Below, in pieces: positions 24,009-31,872 of a stretch of DNA of 64,000 nt. The translations under genes and the position numbers were made by a program. Positions within the stretch are counted from its first letter, which is position 1; every line of letters begins with the position of its first letter. The notes under the pieces were generated by a model. It worked only from the letters and a program-made list of their open reading frames with translations. It ran no database searches and was not told where the DNA came from. The stretch is from Exiguobacterium chiriqhucha RW-2 (GTDB taxonomy: Bacteria > Bacillota > Bacilli > Exiguobacteriales > Exiguobacteriaceae): assembly GCF_000416965.1 (NCBI RefSeq), contig NZ_ATCL01000020.1, forward strand, positions 744,001-808,000, written 5' to 3'.

Positions 24009-25070
24009 TTACCGTTTAAAGATCCATCTTTTTTGGACGTAATAACTGACGACGAACAAAAGGCTGTCGACGAGCACTTTAATCCACACTTCCCCGTCCC
24101 GAAACAACAGGAACAATACATAGACGAGACCGGCCGACAACGCCATCTGCAAGCCGACGAGACCGAAGTATTTCGGCATCGCCCGTCTCGCTTTCGAGTC
24201 GAACACGACTTTTCGATTCACCACGTAATTGAATAAGGACGAGATGATGCGGGCCAATACCGTCGCAATCAAGACATGGGTCGTCTCGAACCACGGATTC
24301 AATAAAAAGATGAATAAGGCATAGGCGCCGATATCTAATAAAAATGAGGCGACCGAGGATAACGAATAGGCTAAGAACATGCGATAAATCAGAATCGAGT
24401 CGATGACCGGGCGAAAATGAGATGAGGCGTTCTCGGCCACATACACGGTTTGAATCGGGATCTGTTGAATCGGGACTTGCCAACGTTTCGTGAACGTCAA
24501 CATGTTCATCTCGAACTCATAGCGGTTCCCGGGCACATCAAGCAACTGTTCCGCATAGCGCAGTGGGACCGCCCGCAGACCGGTCTGAGTGTCTTTCAAC
24601 CGAAGTCCGCTGCCGACGAGCATGACACCACGTGTCATCTGGTTCCCGAACCGGCTCCGAAACGGGATGTGTGCACCAGAAAAATCTCGGCAGCCCATGA
24701 CGAGATGATGCGGCCGCTGAATCCCTGCCTCATACAAGTTTCGGACATCTTCCGGCAGGTGTTGCCCATCCGCATCGACGGTGAGGACCCCGTGCGTGCC
24801 CGGAAACTGTTCGACGACGTGACGAATGCCCGTCTTCAACGCCGCACCCTTGCCTTGATTTTGTTCATGGACAAGGACGGTCGTCACCCACTTCCCGACT
24901 TCTTCAAACACAGACCGGGACGTCTCGACACTTCCATCGTTCACGACGATGACATGGACAAACCCAATCTCTTTCAGCTCGCGGACAAGTGTGACGAGCG
25001 CTTGATCCGGATTATAGGCTGGAATCAAGACGACATACTCATCTAAACGTTCCACAGAATGCATTTGCAT
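24009..25070 (-). CDS. Glycosyltransferase family 2 fused to GtrA-like membrane domain
   Basis: A 353-aa protein. The N-terminal GT-A domain (about 8-205) has VVLIPAYNPD, VVNDGS, the GKGAALKTG segment and the metal-binding DADGQH. The C-terminal part (about 225-350) has four hydrophobic helices of the GtrA/DPMS-like type (FLLDIGAYALFIFLL...VARIISSLFNYVVNRKVVF). Such fusions transfer a sugar to or from polyprenyl phosphate in wall polymer or glycan modification. GGAGGGGTGGCG supports the start at 25070; MHS six bases later is an alternative. Confidence 0.88.
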   Translation of the reverse strand: MQMHSVERLDEYVVLIPAYNPDQALVTLVRELKEIGFVHVIVVNDGSVETSRSVFEEVGKWVTTVLVHEQNQGKGAALKTGIRHVVEQFPGTHGVLTVDADGQHLPEDVRNLYEAGIQRPHHLVMGCRDFSGAHIPFRSRFGNQMTRGVMLVGSGLRLKDTQTGLRAVPLRYAEQLLDVPGNRYEFEMNMLTFTKRWQVPIQQIPIQTVYVAENASSHFRPVIDSILIYRMFLAYSLSSVASFLLDIGAYALFIFLLNPWFETTHVLIATVLARIISSLFNYVVNRKVVFDSKARRAMPKYFGLVGLQMALSAGLVYVLFLLFRDGEVWIKVLVDSLLFVVSYYVQKRWIFKR

Positions 25071-25137
25071 CGCCACCCCTCCTTCCCTCCTTCTATACCC
25101 AAGACGATGAAAAGTGATTCCTCGAACCGTGACAAAC

Positions 25138-25168
25138 AAAAAACACGGCGCCTCGAAGGACACCGTGT
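25138..25168 (-). terminator. Terminator of the CaCA exchanger gene
   Basis: Minus strand ACACGGTGTCC and AGGCGCCGTGT (two G-U pairs) around TTCG, followed by TTTTT. Confidence 0.85.
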
Positions 25169-25172
25169 AAAA

Positions 25173-26174
25173 TCAACCGATAAAAATGAAGTAAGACGAA
25201 GCGAAGTAGACGAGCACGACGAGCACTGACGGCAAAATGTAACGCACTTTTGACGTCACGTCTTTGCGTAGGAGCGTGTACATGACGAGCACCGACAAGA
25301 TGGTAATCCCAATCGCTGTAACCAAGTGAGACGCCGATACGTCGGCCAAAATCGAACCGTCCCGGTAAAACATATCCGACATGGCGATAATGAGCATGTT
25401 GAAGATGTTGCTTCCCAAAATCGAACCGAACGCCAAGTTGACGTTACGGAGTTTCAAGGCGACAAATACCGATACCGCCTCCGGAAGCGAAGTCGTCGCG
25501 GCAATCAAGAAACTGCCGACAAAGCTTGAACCGAGACCCGTGACGACGGCGATTTGATCACCTAACACAGATAGCGCCGTCCCTGCCGCCATGATGACGA
25601 GTGCGGCGATGATGAAACCGACGACCGCACGTTTGACCGTAATCGAACTCGTCGCACTGGCACCGACTTCTTGAACCGCCTCATGTGCAGCTTCCCGCTC
25701 AACGGCAGGTTGTTGCGGGCGTTTTCCGATATAGTAAATCCCGACTCCATACAATACCGCAATCAACAAGGCGTCAATTCCGATGCCGAGAATCGTGAAA
25801 TCGATGCGCACGATCAGGGCAATCATCGTGACGAGTGTCAACATGAGACCTAGACCAGCTGTATAGAGATGATCTCGACTCGCTTCATTGAACATGCGCT
25901 TCTGACGATAGAAGAGGTCGAACATCGCCAAGATGAAGATGTTGAACAAGTTCGACCCGAGCATGTTACCGATGGCGATATCCGGGTTGTCAATCAAGAC
26001 AGCCGAGACACTCGTCGTCACTTCCGGCAACGATGTCGCACCCGCCAGCAGCACTGTCCCGACGAGCAAGCCGCTCATCGTCGATTTCTCACTGATGACG
26101 TCGGCGTAAGTCGAGAGCTTCATGGCGGCATACACGGTGATGGCAGCGGCCAAGATGAAATAAATAAATACCAT
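25173..26174 (-). CDS. CaCA-family cation exchanger, riboswitch-linked to Mn2+
   Basis: A 333-aa membrane protein of the Ca2+/cation antiporter superfamily, about ten helices. The two alpha repeats are clear: GATSLPEVTTSV..GNMLGSNLFNI and ATTSLPEAVSVF..GSILGSNIFNM. A charged cytoplasmic loop (about 150-180) separates the halves. Sequence alone suggests Ca2+ or Na+ exchange, but the yybP-ykoY riboswitch upstream responds to Mn2+ in other bacteria, so Mn2+ export is a plausible job. GGGGAG lies 10 bases before the ATG. Confidence 0.9.
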   Translation of the reverse strand: MVFIYFILAAAITVYAAMKLSTYADVISEKSTMSGLLVGTVLLAGATSLPEVTTSVSAVLIDNPDIAIGNMLGSNLFNIFILAMFDLFYRQKRMFNEASRDHLYTAGLGLMLTLVTMIALIVRIDFTILGIGIDALLIAVLYGVGIYYIGKRPQQPAVEREAAHEAVQEVGASATSSITVKRAVVGFIIAALVIMAAGTALSVLGDQIAVVTGLGSSFVGSFLIAATTSLPEAVSVFVALKLRNVNLAFGSILGSNIFNMLIIAMSDMFYRDGSILADVSASHLVTAIGITILSVLVMYTLLRKDVTSKVRYILPSVLVVLVYFASSYFIFIG

Positions 26175-26203
26175 TTGAATAAATCTCCCCTTTTCGTGAA
26201 TTC

Positions 26204-26251
26204 AAAAAGACCTTTTTATGGACGCCGAAAAAGCATCCATAAAAAGGTCTT
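26204..26251 (-). terminator. Riboswitch expression-platform terminator
   Basis: Minus strand AAGACCTTTTTATGGA (26236-26251) pairs perfectly with 26207-26222 around a 13-base loop and ends in TTTTT. Its 5' arm is also the 3' strand of aptamer helix P1, so aptamer and terminator exclude each other. Confidence 0.9.
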
Positions 26252-26343
26252 GCGGACTTGGTAAGAAGCTCGATGGACCGAGTGCATTGCACCGTAATGA
26301 CGACCCATCGACCACAGCTGTGGTCGCTACTCCCCCTCTTATG
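26238..26343 (-). promoter_or_regulatory. yybP-ykoY (Mn2+) riboswitch
   Basis: The minus strand has GGGGGAGTAGCGACC near the 5' end, GGGTCGTCATTACGG in the middle and the closing GCAAGACCTTT, the conserved features of this class. P1 pairs CATAAGAGG (26335-26343) with CCTTTTTATG (26238-26247). Metal binding should stabilise P1 and prevent the terminator, turning the exchanger on. Confidence 0.9.
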
Positions 26344-26352
26344 TTCACGACG

Positions 26353-26381
26353 AATATATCACGTTACATCTCATTTGACAA
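26353..26381 (-). promoter_or_regulatory. Sigma-A promoter of the Mn2+ riboswitch unit
   Basis: Minus strand TTGTCA (26376-26381) and TATATT (26353-26358), 17-bp spacer. It overlaps the last codon region of the HD-protein gene (stop at 26382). Confidence 0.8.
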
Positions 26382-27236
26382 TCATTTGACCTTTAAATGT
26401 GAAATGACGTCATCGACTGGCATCGCCGTCCGATAAGACAGTTCTTCAATCGCTTGAAGCATCGGGAGCGGCAACGGTTCCCAGAGTCCTCCTTCTTTCA
26501 ATTGAGCGGACAGGCCGTCAAGCTCCGGTTGATTGACGTCCGTGACGTGACGATAGCCTTCACGCATCGCCTCATGGATCTCATAGGCGGTCTGACAGAG
26601 CGTCGACGTCTCTTGGAGCCAGTCCTCTTCATGGAATCCTCGCTGAATGACGTCAAACAGTTTTCCGAGTTTGTCGAACCGCTCGTCGGCGACGCCATAA
26701 AACAATAGGTTCAGCTCTGTCTCGAACGATTCGATGAGCGTCGTCGTCTGACTGAACGGTTTGAACGCTTGGAGCAATTCGTGATAATACCACGACTGGT
26801 CGCGGAGCGGACGTCTGAAACGGTCCCATACTTGTTTACCGGCAGACTCGACGTCGAGTCGTATCGAACGAAGATTATGTAGCTTGTCCGCCGCCAAGAG
26901 CGCCACTTCGTCGTACTGCATCGTCTGCACATGCTGAACCGTCATCCGTTTCCGTTCCTCCCACGAAAGATGCTTCCCGGGTTCAGACACCGCTTCAACG
27001 AGTCGTCTCACTTCACTTCCGAACCGTTCCTCGATTTCTTCAGGGGACGTCAACGTGTCTTCGAGCAAATCATGGAGCAGCCCGGCCGCCATGACCGGAA
27101 TCGGTTGCCGATCTTCGACGAGCAACATCGACACGGCGACGGGATGGGTCAAGTATGGAATATTCGTTCCTTTTCGAAACTGTCCGTCGTGTCGGACGGC
27201 CGCGAATCGGAGTGCCTCTTCAATCAACTGGTGCAC
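26382..27236 (-). CDS. HD-domain phosphohydrolase (RelA/SpoT-type hydrolase domain)
   Basis: A 284-aa protein with an N-terminal HD domain like the (p)ppGpp hydrolase part of RelA/SpoT: AAVRHDGQFRKGTNIPYLTHP, GLLHDLLEDT (metal-binding HD) and LLAADKLHNL. The synthetase and regulatory domains are absent; residues about 180-284 are helical and unassigned. The start is the GTG at 27236, 7 bases after AAGGAGG; an upstream ATG has no site and would add residues not found in the family. It could be a small ppGpp hydrolase or another nucleotide hydrolase. Confidence 0.85.
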   Translation of the reverse strand: MHQLIEEALRFAAVRHDGQFRKGTNIPYLTHPVAVSMLLVEDRQPIPVMAAGLLHDLLEDTLTSPEEIEERFGSEVRRLVEAVSEPGKHLSWEERKRMTVQHVQTMQYDEVALLAADKLHNLRSIRLDVESAGKQVWDRFRRPLRDQSWYYHELLQAFKPFSQTTTLIESFETELNLLFYGVADERFDKLGKLFDVIQRGFHEEDWLQETSTLCQTAYEIHEAMREGYRHVTDVNQPELDGLSAQLKEGGLWEPLPLPMLQAIEELSYRTAMPVDDVISHLKVK

Positions 27237-27348
27237 GGCGATTCCTCCTTCGATGGGTTCATAAAGCGTCCCCATTCTTTACCCGTGACTAGTCCCATCT
27301 ACTCATATCATGTATTAAAACATAGGGTAATGGTCCTGTTTCTTTCGA

Positions 27349-28053
27349 TTACGGCTCATAAATCATCTTTTTCGTCATTCCGCCGTCGACGACGAGGTTA
27401 TGCCCGTTGACGAAATCGTTCTGTTCATCAATCAAATAAGCGACCGCACGGACGATATCGTCCGGTTTCCCGACACGGCCCGACGGATGTTGCGCATGGT
27501 CAACGTCACGGAGCGACTCGTCCGAGGTGTGAATCCAGCCCGGACTGACCGCATTCACCGTGATCGGACGCTCCGCGAGCGAGACCGCCATCGATTGGGT
27601 CAATGATACGATGCCACCTTTTGACGCGCCGTACGCTTCCCAATCGGGTTCGTTTTGAAGTGAACGCGTCGAGGCCAGGTTGATGATGCGCCCATATCCC
27701 GCTCCCTCGTTCAACGCTAGAAACGCCTTGGCACAAGCAAACGTCCCGACAAGGTTGACGTCAATGACTTGTTTGAACGTCTCGACGTCAAGTTCAGCCA
27801 TCGGTTTGACGAGTGAGGAGACCCCACCGTTATTGATGAGCACATGAGCGACACCAAATTGACGCTGAATGTCGTCGAACACGCGAGCAATCGCCTCATG
27901 GTCACCCAAATCCATTTCGTGGAATGTCACTCCGTCCAGTTGTGGATCGTCGCCTTTGTCGAGTCCAATGACGTGATACGTCTCGCGGAAATGACGTGCC
28001 AATTCATATCCAATCCCTTGGCTGACACCAGTGATAATCATAACTTGATTCAT
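27349..28053 (-). CDS. Short-chain dehydrogenase/reductase
   Basis: A 234-aa NAD(P)-dependent oxidoreductase. The nucleotide motif is TGVSQGIG, with NNGG, the catalytic Ser (NLASTRS) and YxxxK (YGASKGG), and a PGW segment. Asp in IGLDKGDD after beta-2 favours NAD(H). AGGAGG lies 7 bases before the ATG at 28053; the ATG six bases upstream is too close to it. The substrate is unknown. Confidence 0.9.
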   Translation of the reverse strand: MNQVMIITGVSQGIGYELARHFRETYHVIGLDKGDDPQLDGVTFHEMDLGDHEAIARVFDDIQRQFGVAHVLINNGGVSSLVKPMAELDVETFKQVIDVNLVGTFACAKAFLALNEGAGYGRIINLASTRSLQNEPDWEAYGASKGGIVSLTQSMAVSLAERPITVNAVSPGWIHTSDESLRDVDHAQHPSGRVGKPDDIVRAVAYLIDEQNDFVNGHNLVVDGGMTKKMIYEP

Positions 28054-28102
28054 ATACATCCCTCCTGCACACTCACATACCCGGATTCAATCAAATTGAG
28101 TC

Positions 28103-28651
28103 CTATCCGTTCGTCCAAAGGCGTTGATTGGACGTCGTCACGACCGTCGCACCGGCCTCAAGGGCGGCCTCGACTTCCTCGGTCGACGAAATCAGTCCGC
28201 CGGCAAAGACCGGGATTCCGGTTTCCGCCTTCACGGCTCGGATATATTTCGGGACGAGACCCGGCAACACTTCAATATAGTCCGGTTGCGTCCGCTTGAT
28301 GAGACGATAGCTTCGCTCGAGCGAGCTCGAATCGATTAAAAACAAACGTTGGACCGTTTTGACCTGTTTTTGCTTCGCTTTTAAAATGACGCTTCCTTTC
28401 GTCGAGATGATGCCGTACGGACGATACGTCTGACAAATATACTCGGTCGCATACTCATCTGCCTTCAGTCCTTGAATCAAGTCGAGATGGACGAAGACGT
28501 GCTTGTCGTGGGTCGCCAATAACTGAAACACGGCATCGAGCCGGGCGACGTGCACTTCGAGCAGTACGCCCACACGAAACGGTCCCGTCACAAACTTTTC
28601 GAGGTCCCGCATGTCACGCAGGGCGGGTAAAATCGTTTGACCTTCTATCAT
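28103..28651 (-). CDS. glpP: Glycerol-3-phosphate-responsive antiterminator
   Basis: A 182-aa GlpP-family protein: ILPALRDMRDLEKF, HVFVHLDLIQGL, YGIISTKGSVILKAKQ, LFLIDSSSLE, EVLPGLVPKYI and PVFAGGLISS. In Bacillus GlpP binds glycerol-3-phosphate and mRNA leaders of glpD and glpFK to prevent termination. Here no glpF, glpK or glpD lies next to it, so it acts in trans. The ATG at 28651 follows AAAGGA. Confidence 0.92.
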   Translation of the reverse strand: MIEGQTILPALRDMRDLEKFVTGPFRVGVLLEVHVARLDAVFQLLATHDKHVFVHLDLIQGLKADEYATEYICQTYRPYGIISTKGSVILKAKQKQVKTVQRLFLIDSSSLERSYRLIKRTQPDYIEVLPGLVPKYIRAVKAETGIPVFAGGLISSTEEVEAALEAGATVVTTSNQRLWTNG

Positions 28652-28776
28652 CTGAACACGTCCTTTTTTCATATCCTGCTTTCATTATTTGAATAACGCG
28701 GACCGGAAATCAAGGTTTACCGATTCAATATATCGGGAAAATAATTTTAACTTATGCACAGAGAGGAAGTAGCGAT

Positions 28777-29196
28777 ATGGTCAATGAAGTGGAAGTACGA
28801 ATCGAGACACCGACACCGGAGGAACATCAACGTCTTCGGGTCATCGCGGGGATGCCGAAACGTTCCGACTCGGGGACGGTGAAAGGGCTGGCTAACACGT
28901 TATACGGCGTCTGTCTATATAAAGACGATCACATGGTCGGCATGGGCCGTGTCGTTGGCGATGGCGGAATGGTGTTCCACCTTGTCGATATCGTCGTCGA
29001 CCCGGAGTGTCAGGGGCTCGGGCTCGGGAAATTGATTGTGGAGCAATTGATGGATTGGATCTTACAGGAAGCCGATGAGACGGCCATCATCAGTCTGATT
29101 GCGGACATACCGGCTGACGGACTGTACCGTCAATTCGGCTTCGACTATTCGCGCCCGGAATCCGTCGGGATGGAATACCAATGGAATCGAGAATGA
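28777..29196 (+). CDS. GNAT-family N-acetyltransferase
   Basis: A 139-aa acetyltransferase. The acetyl-CoA loop is ECQGLGLGKLIVEQL, with the preceding strand FHLVDIVVDP and C-terminal YRQFGFDY. GAGGAAGTAGCGAT precedes the ATG. The substrate cannot be inferred. Confidence 0.88.
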   Translation: MVNEVEVRIETPTPEEHQRLRVIAGMPKRSDSGTVKGLANTLYGVCLYKDDHMVGMGRVVGDGGMVFHLVDIVVDPECQGLGLGKLIVEQLMDWILQEADETAIISLIADIPADGLYRQFGFDYSRPESVGMEYQWNRE

Positions 29197-29236
29197 TTCG
29201 TTGCCCGGTACGCCTTTTTGATCGAGGGGGTGTCGT

Positions 29237-30412
29237 ATGGAACTGAACATGATTGTGCTGCTCGGTTTAGCGTTAGCCGTCATTTCCGTTCTCAGTCTCA
29301 TCATTGAACGATTATTCTTTCCAAGTATTCTTGCCTTTATCGCCATCGGCGTCGCCGTCGGTTTCTTCTGGGACGGAAACGAGGTCTTTAAAATCGCCGG
29401 CGAAATCGGGATTATCTTGTTATTCTTTTTACTCGGTTTAAAGTTTCCGCTCGGCGAGTTGATGAAGCGCCTCAAAAAGGTGTGGAAGGCAGGCGTTTTG
29501 GATATCTTGCTCGCCTTTGGTGTCACAATCGGGATTGCCATGCTGTTCGGACTTGATTTTTCACAATCTTTTTTAATCGGTGCCGTCTTGTTTGCGACGA
29601 GCTCGTCGATTTCGGCACGTATGCTCGAGCGGCATGCCGATAAGCATGAAGATGTGAAAGAGTTCGTCTTAGCGTTACTCATCTTCGAGGACATCTTCGC
29701 CCCGCTCATCCTGACCGTCGCGCCGTTCATCATTCAAGATGAGCCGATTGAGGTGTCCGATATCGGGAAAGTCTTCGCCGGTTTTCTCATCTTCGGCGTG
29801 TTACTCTATATTGGATCACGTTTCGTCAAAAAACAGCCGAAAATCGCCAAACATCTGTTGCGGCAAGATGACGCGAGCATCGGCTTAATTGGCTTGATTC
29901 TCTTTTTCGCCGGAATCGGCATGGTGTTCGGACTGTCCGAGATTCTCGGGGCGTTCATCGCCGGCATCATGCTCGCAGGCATTCACGACGTCCGTCCGTT
30001 GAAACGGTTGACGGTCCCCGTGCGCGACTTGTTTTTGCCGATCTTCTTCATCTCGTTCGGGATTTCGATCAACCTGGAACAAGGCGTCATCGTCAACACG
30101 CTCTTCTTCGTATTGATCGTCTGGGGCGTATTATCGAAATGGATTGTCGGCCGCTTCGGCGGCCGCATGTACGGCCTGACACGGGTTCAGGCCAACGAGG
30201 CCGGCTTCTCACTCGCTCCACGCGGGGAGTTCTCGATTCTCTTCACCGCCTTATCAAACGGGGCGATCAACTTGTTCGTCGGACTATATATTTTCGTCTC
30301 GGCCATCATCGGGATCGTCTTGTTCCGCTTCTCTGAAATTTTAGCCGCTAAGACGGAAGAAAAACTGGAAAAAGTTTTGCCTGATGAGAACAAGGATGAT
30401 TCAAACAAATGA
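29237..30412 (+). CDS. CPA2-family cation:proton antiporter (KefB/Kch type)
   Basis: A 391-aa membrane protein with 12 to 13 helices. The unwound-helix region has LLFFLLGLKFPLGEL and the conserved ion-site segment LALLIFEDIFAPLILT. There is no TrkA-N (RCK) domain at the C-terminus, only a charged tail. Family members exchange Na+ or K+ for H+. AGGGGGTGTC precedes the ATG. The GNAT gene ends 40 bases upstream, so the two may share a transcript. Confidence 0.9.
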   Translation: MELNMIVLLGLALAVISVLSLIIERLFFPSILAFIAIGVAVGFFWDGNEVFKIAGEIGIILLFFLLGLKFPLGELMKRLKKVWKAGVLDILLAFGVTIGIAMLFGLDFSQSFLIGAVLFATSSSISARMLERHADKHEDVKEFVLALLIFEDIFAPLILTVAPFIIQDEPIEVSDIGKVFAGFLIFGVLLYIGSRFVKKQPKIAKHLLRQDDASIGLIGLILFFAGIGMVFGLSEILGAFIAGIMLAGIHDVRPLKRLTVPVRDLFLPIFFISFGISINLEQGVIVNTLFFVLIVWGVLSKWIVGRFGGRMYGLTRVQANEAGFSLAPRGEFSILFTALSNGAINLFVGLYIFVSAIIGIVLFRFSEILAAKTEEKLEKVLPDENKDDSNK

Positions 30413-30424
30413 AATAAGACCCAC

Positions 30425-30457
30425 AGGACCGATCTTCACACGAAGATCGGTCCTTGT
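30425..30457. terminator. Bidirectional terminator
   Basis: AGGACCGATCTTC and GAAGATCGGTCCT, perfect 13-bp stem around ACAC, between converging antiporter and DedA genes. Confidence 0.85.
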
Positions 30458-30460
30458 CAT

Positions 30461-31090
30461 TTAAAATGAAGAGGCTTGTTTGGCTTGTTTCTTCTTCCGC
30501 TTTTTGCGCCAGATGAAAAAGGCGATGACTCCGATTACCAAAATACCGTAAATAACATACGAATATACATCTAAATAGCTCAAAATCGACTCCCAATTCT
30601 CACCGACGCGGATGCCGATATAGATGAGTATCGTATTCCAAATCACCGTCCCCGCCGTACTGAGCAACAAAAATTTCAAGAACGGCATATTCGACATACC
30701 GGCCGGGATGGAAATCAAACTCCGCACGACGGGCATCAAGCGGCCGAAGAACACCATCCAGCCCCCGTATTTATCGAACCAGGCGTCGGCACGGTGCACG
30801 TCGGCGATATCGAGCCGAATCCATTTACCGTATCGTTTCGTCCACTTCTCAATCTGCTCGACATCCAAATACAGTCCGATGCCGTACAATAATACCGCTC
30901 CTAGGATGGCGCCTGCCGTCGCTGCGAAGATGACGAGCGGGACGATCAAATCGGTCTTTACAGCGAAAAAACCGCCGAATAAGAGCACGACCTCCGAAGG
31001 AATCGGCGGGAACACGTTCTCAATGAAAATCATGAACGCGATGCCAAAGTAACCGAACTGTTCAATGACCTGGATCATCCAGTCTCTCAT
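30461..31090 (-). CDS. DedA-family membrane protein
   Basis: A 209-aa protein of the DedA/VTT family, members of which flip undecaprenyl phosphate or other lipids. Conserved segments: FIENVFPPIPSEVVLLFGGF, GAILGAVLLYGIGLY and FFGRLMPVVRSLISIPAGMSNMP. Four to five helices and a Lys/Arg-rich end (WRKKRKKKQAK). GGAGGGTGAAGCAA places the start at 31090. Confidence 0.92.
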   Translation of the reverse strand: MRDWMIQVIEQFGYFGIAFMIFIENVFPPIPSEVVLLFGGFFAVKTDLIVPLVIFAATAGAILGAVLLYGIGLYLDVEQIEKWTKRYGKWIRLDIADVHRADAWFDKYGGWMVFFGRLMPVVRSLISIPAGMSNMPFLKFLLLSTAGTVIWNTILIYIGIRVGENWESILSYLDVYSYVIYGILVIGVIAFFIWRKKRKKKQAKQASSF

Positions 31091-31191
31091 TTGCTTCACC
31101 CTCCAATAGTTCCTACTATACCCGTCACGCCCGGTCAAAAACCGCTACAACATGTTAAAATGAAGTACTTGAAAGAAAGCGAGGACATGAC

Positions 31192-31749
31192 ATGACTGAA
31201 GTTACACGGTGCCCATGGTGCGGCACTGACCCGTTGTACGTTCGTTATCACGATGAAGAATGGGGCAAGCCCGTCCATGATGATGTAAAGCATTTCGAAT
31301 GTTTGACACTCGAGAGCGCCCAGGCTGGACTCAGCTGGATCACTATCTTACGGAAACGCGAAAATTATCGGGACGCCTATGCCGATTTTGACGTCATGAC
31401 CGTCGCGACGTTCGACGAGACGGATGTCGAACGATTACTGAAAAATCCCGGTCTAGTTCGCAACCGTCGTAAAATCGAGGCGTCCATCAATAACGCCAAG
31501 CGCTTCATCGAGATTCAACAAGAGTTCGGGTCGTTCGATACCTACATTTGGTCATTCGTCGACAACACGGTGATTCACAACGAGTGGGCATCGACCGACG
31601 ACATCCCCGCCACGACCGAACTGTCCCATCAAGTAAGCAAAGACTTGAAGCGCCGCGGTTTCAAATTTTTGGGACCGACGACCGTCTATGCCCACCTGCA
31701 GGCGACGGGACTCATCAATGACCATCTCACCTCTTGCTTCGCCAAATAA
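31192..31749 (+). CDS. tag: DNA-3-methyladenine glycosylase I
   Basis: A 185-aa base-excision repair enzyme that removes 3-methyladenine. RCPWCG..YVRYHDEEWG and ESAQAGLSWITILRKRENYRDA are diagnostic. The zinc ligands match E. coli Tag in spacing: Cys7, His20, His178, Cys182. Monocistronic. Confidence 0.96.
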   Translation: MTEVTRCPWCGTDPLYVRYHDEEWGKPVHDDVKHFECLTLESAQAGLSWITILRKRENYRDAYADFDVMTVATFDETDVERLLKNPGLVRNRRKIEASINNAKRFIEIQQEFGSFDTYIWSFVDNTVIHNEWASTDDIPATTELSHQVSKDLKRRGFKFLGPTTVYAHLQATGLINDHLTSCFAK

Positions 31750-31762
31750 TTTGATTATTTGG
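31742..31762. repeat. AT-rich palindrome at the 3' end of tag
   Basis: CCAAATAAT and ATTATTTGG around TTG. It has no T run, so it is at best a weak terminator. Confidence 0.4.
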
Positions 31763-31763
31763 T

Positions 31764-31833
31764 CAATCCATAAACAAAATCGTGCACTTCATTCATTTTT
31801 GTGACAAAATTTTGTCATGGTGCAATCCATAAA
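31764..31833 (+). repeat. Direct repeat upstream of putP
   Basis: CAATCCATAAA occurs at 31764-31774 and again at 31823-31833, 59 bp apart, flanking the palindrome at 31802-31817. Confidence 0.55.
31802..31817. promoter_or_regulatory. 16-bp perfect palindrome (candidate operator)
   Basis: TGACAAAATTTTGTCA, 56 bases upstream of the putP start codon. It is too short and T-poor for a terminator, and its symmetry suggests a dimeric regulator. Confidence 0.5.
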
Positions 31834-31835
31834 GT

Positions 31836-31850
31836 TTGAAAGCGTTTTCA
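31836..31850 (+). promoter_or_regulatory. CcpA cre site
   Basis: TTGAAAGCGTTTTCA fits the cre consensus WTGNAANCGNWWNCW at every position, 23 bases before the putP start. Carbon catabolite repression of proline uptake is expected. Confidence 0.8.
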
Positions 31851-31872
31851 TTATGAATGAGGGGGATGTTGT

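Noticed and set aside
23982-24010. Bidirectional terminator between the exonuclease and glycosyltransferase genes
   Set aside because: A perfect 12-bp stem is present, but neither strand has a T run. It could still act as a 3' stem, but I did not list it as a terminator.
24450-25046. 198-codon open frame on the plus strand
   Set aside because: Antisense to the glycosyltransferase domain, which is well conserved; no supporting signals.
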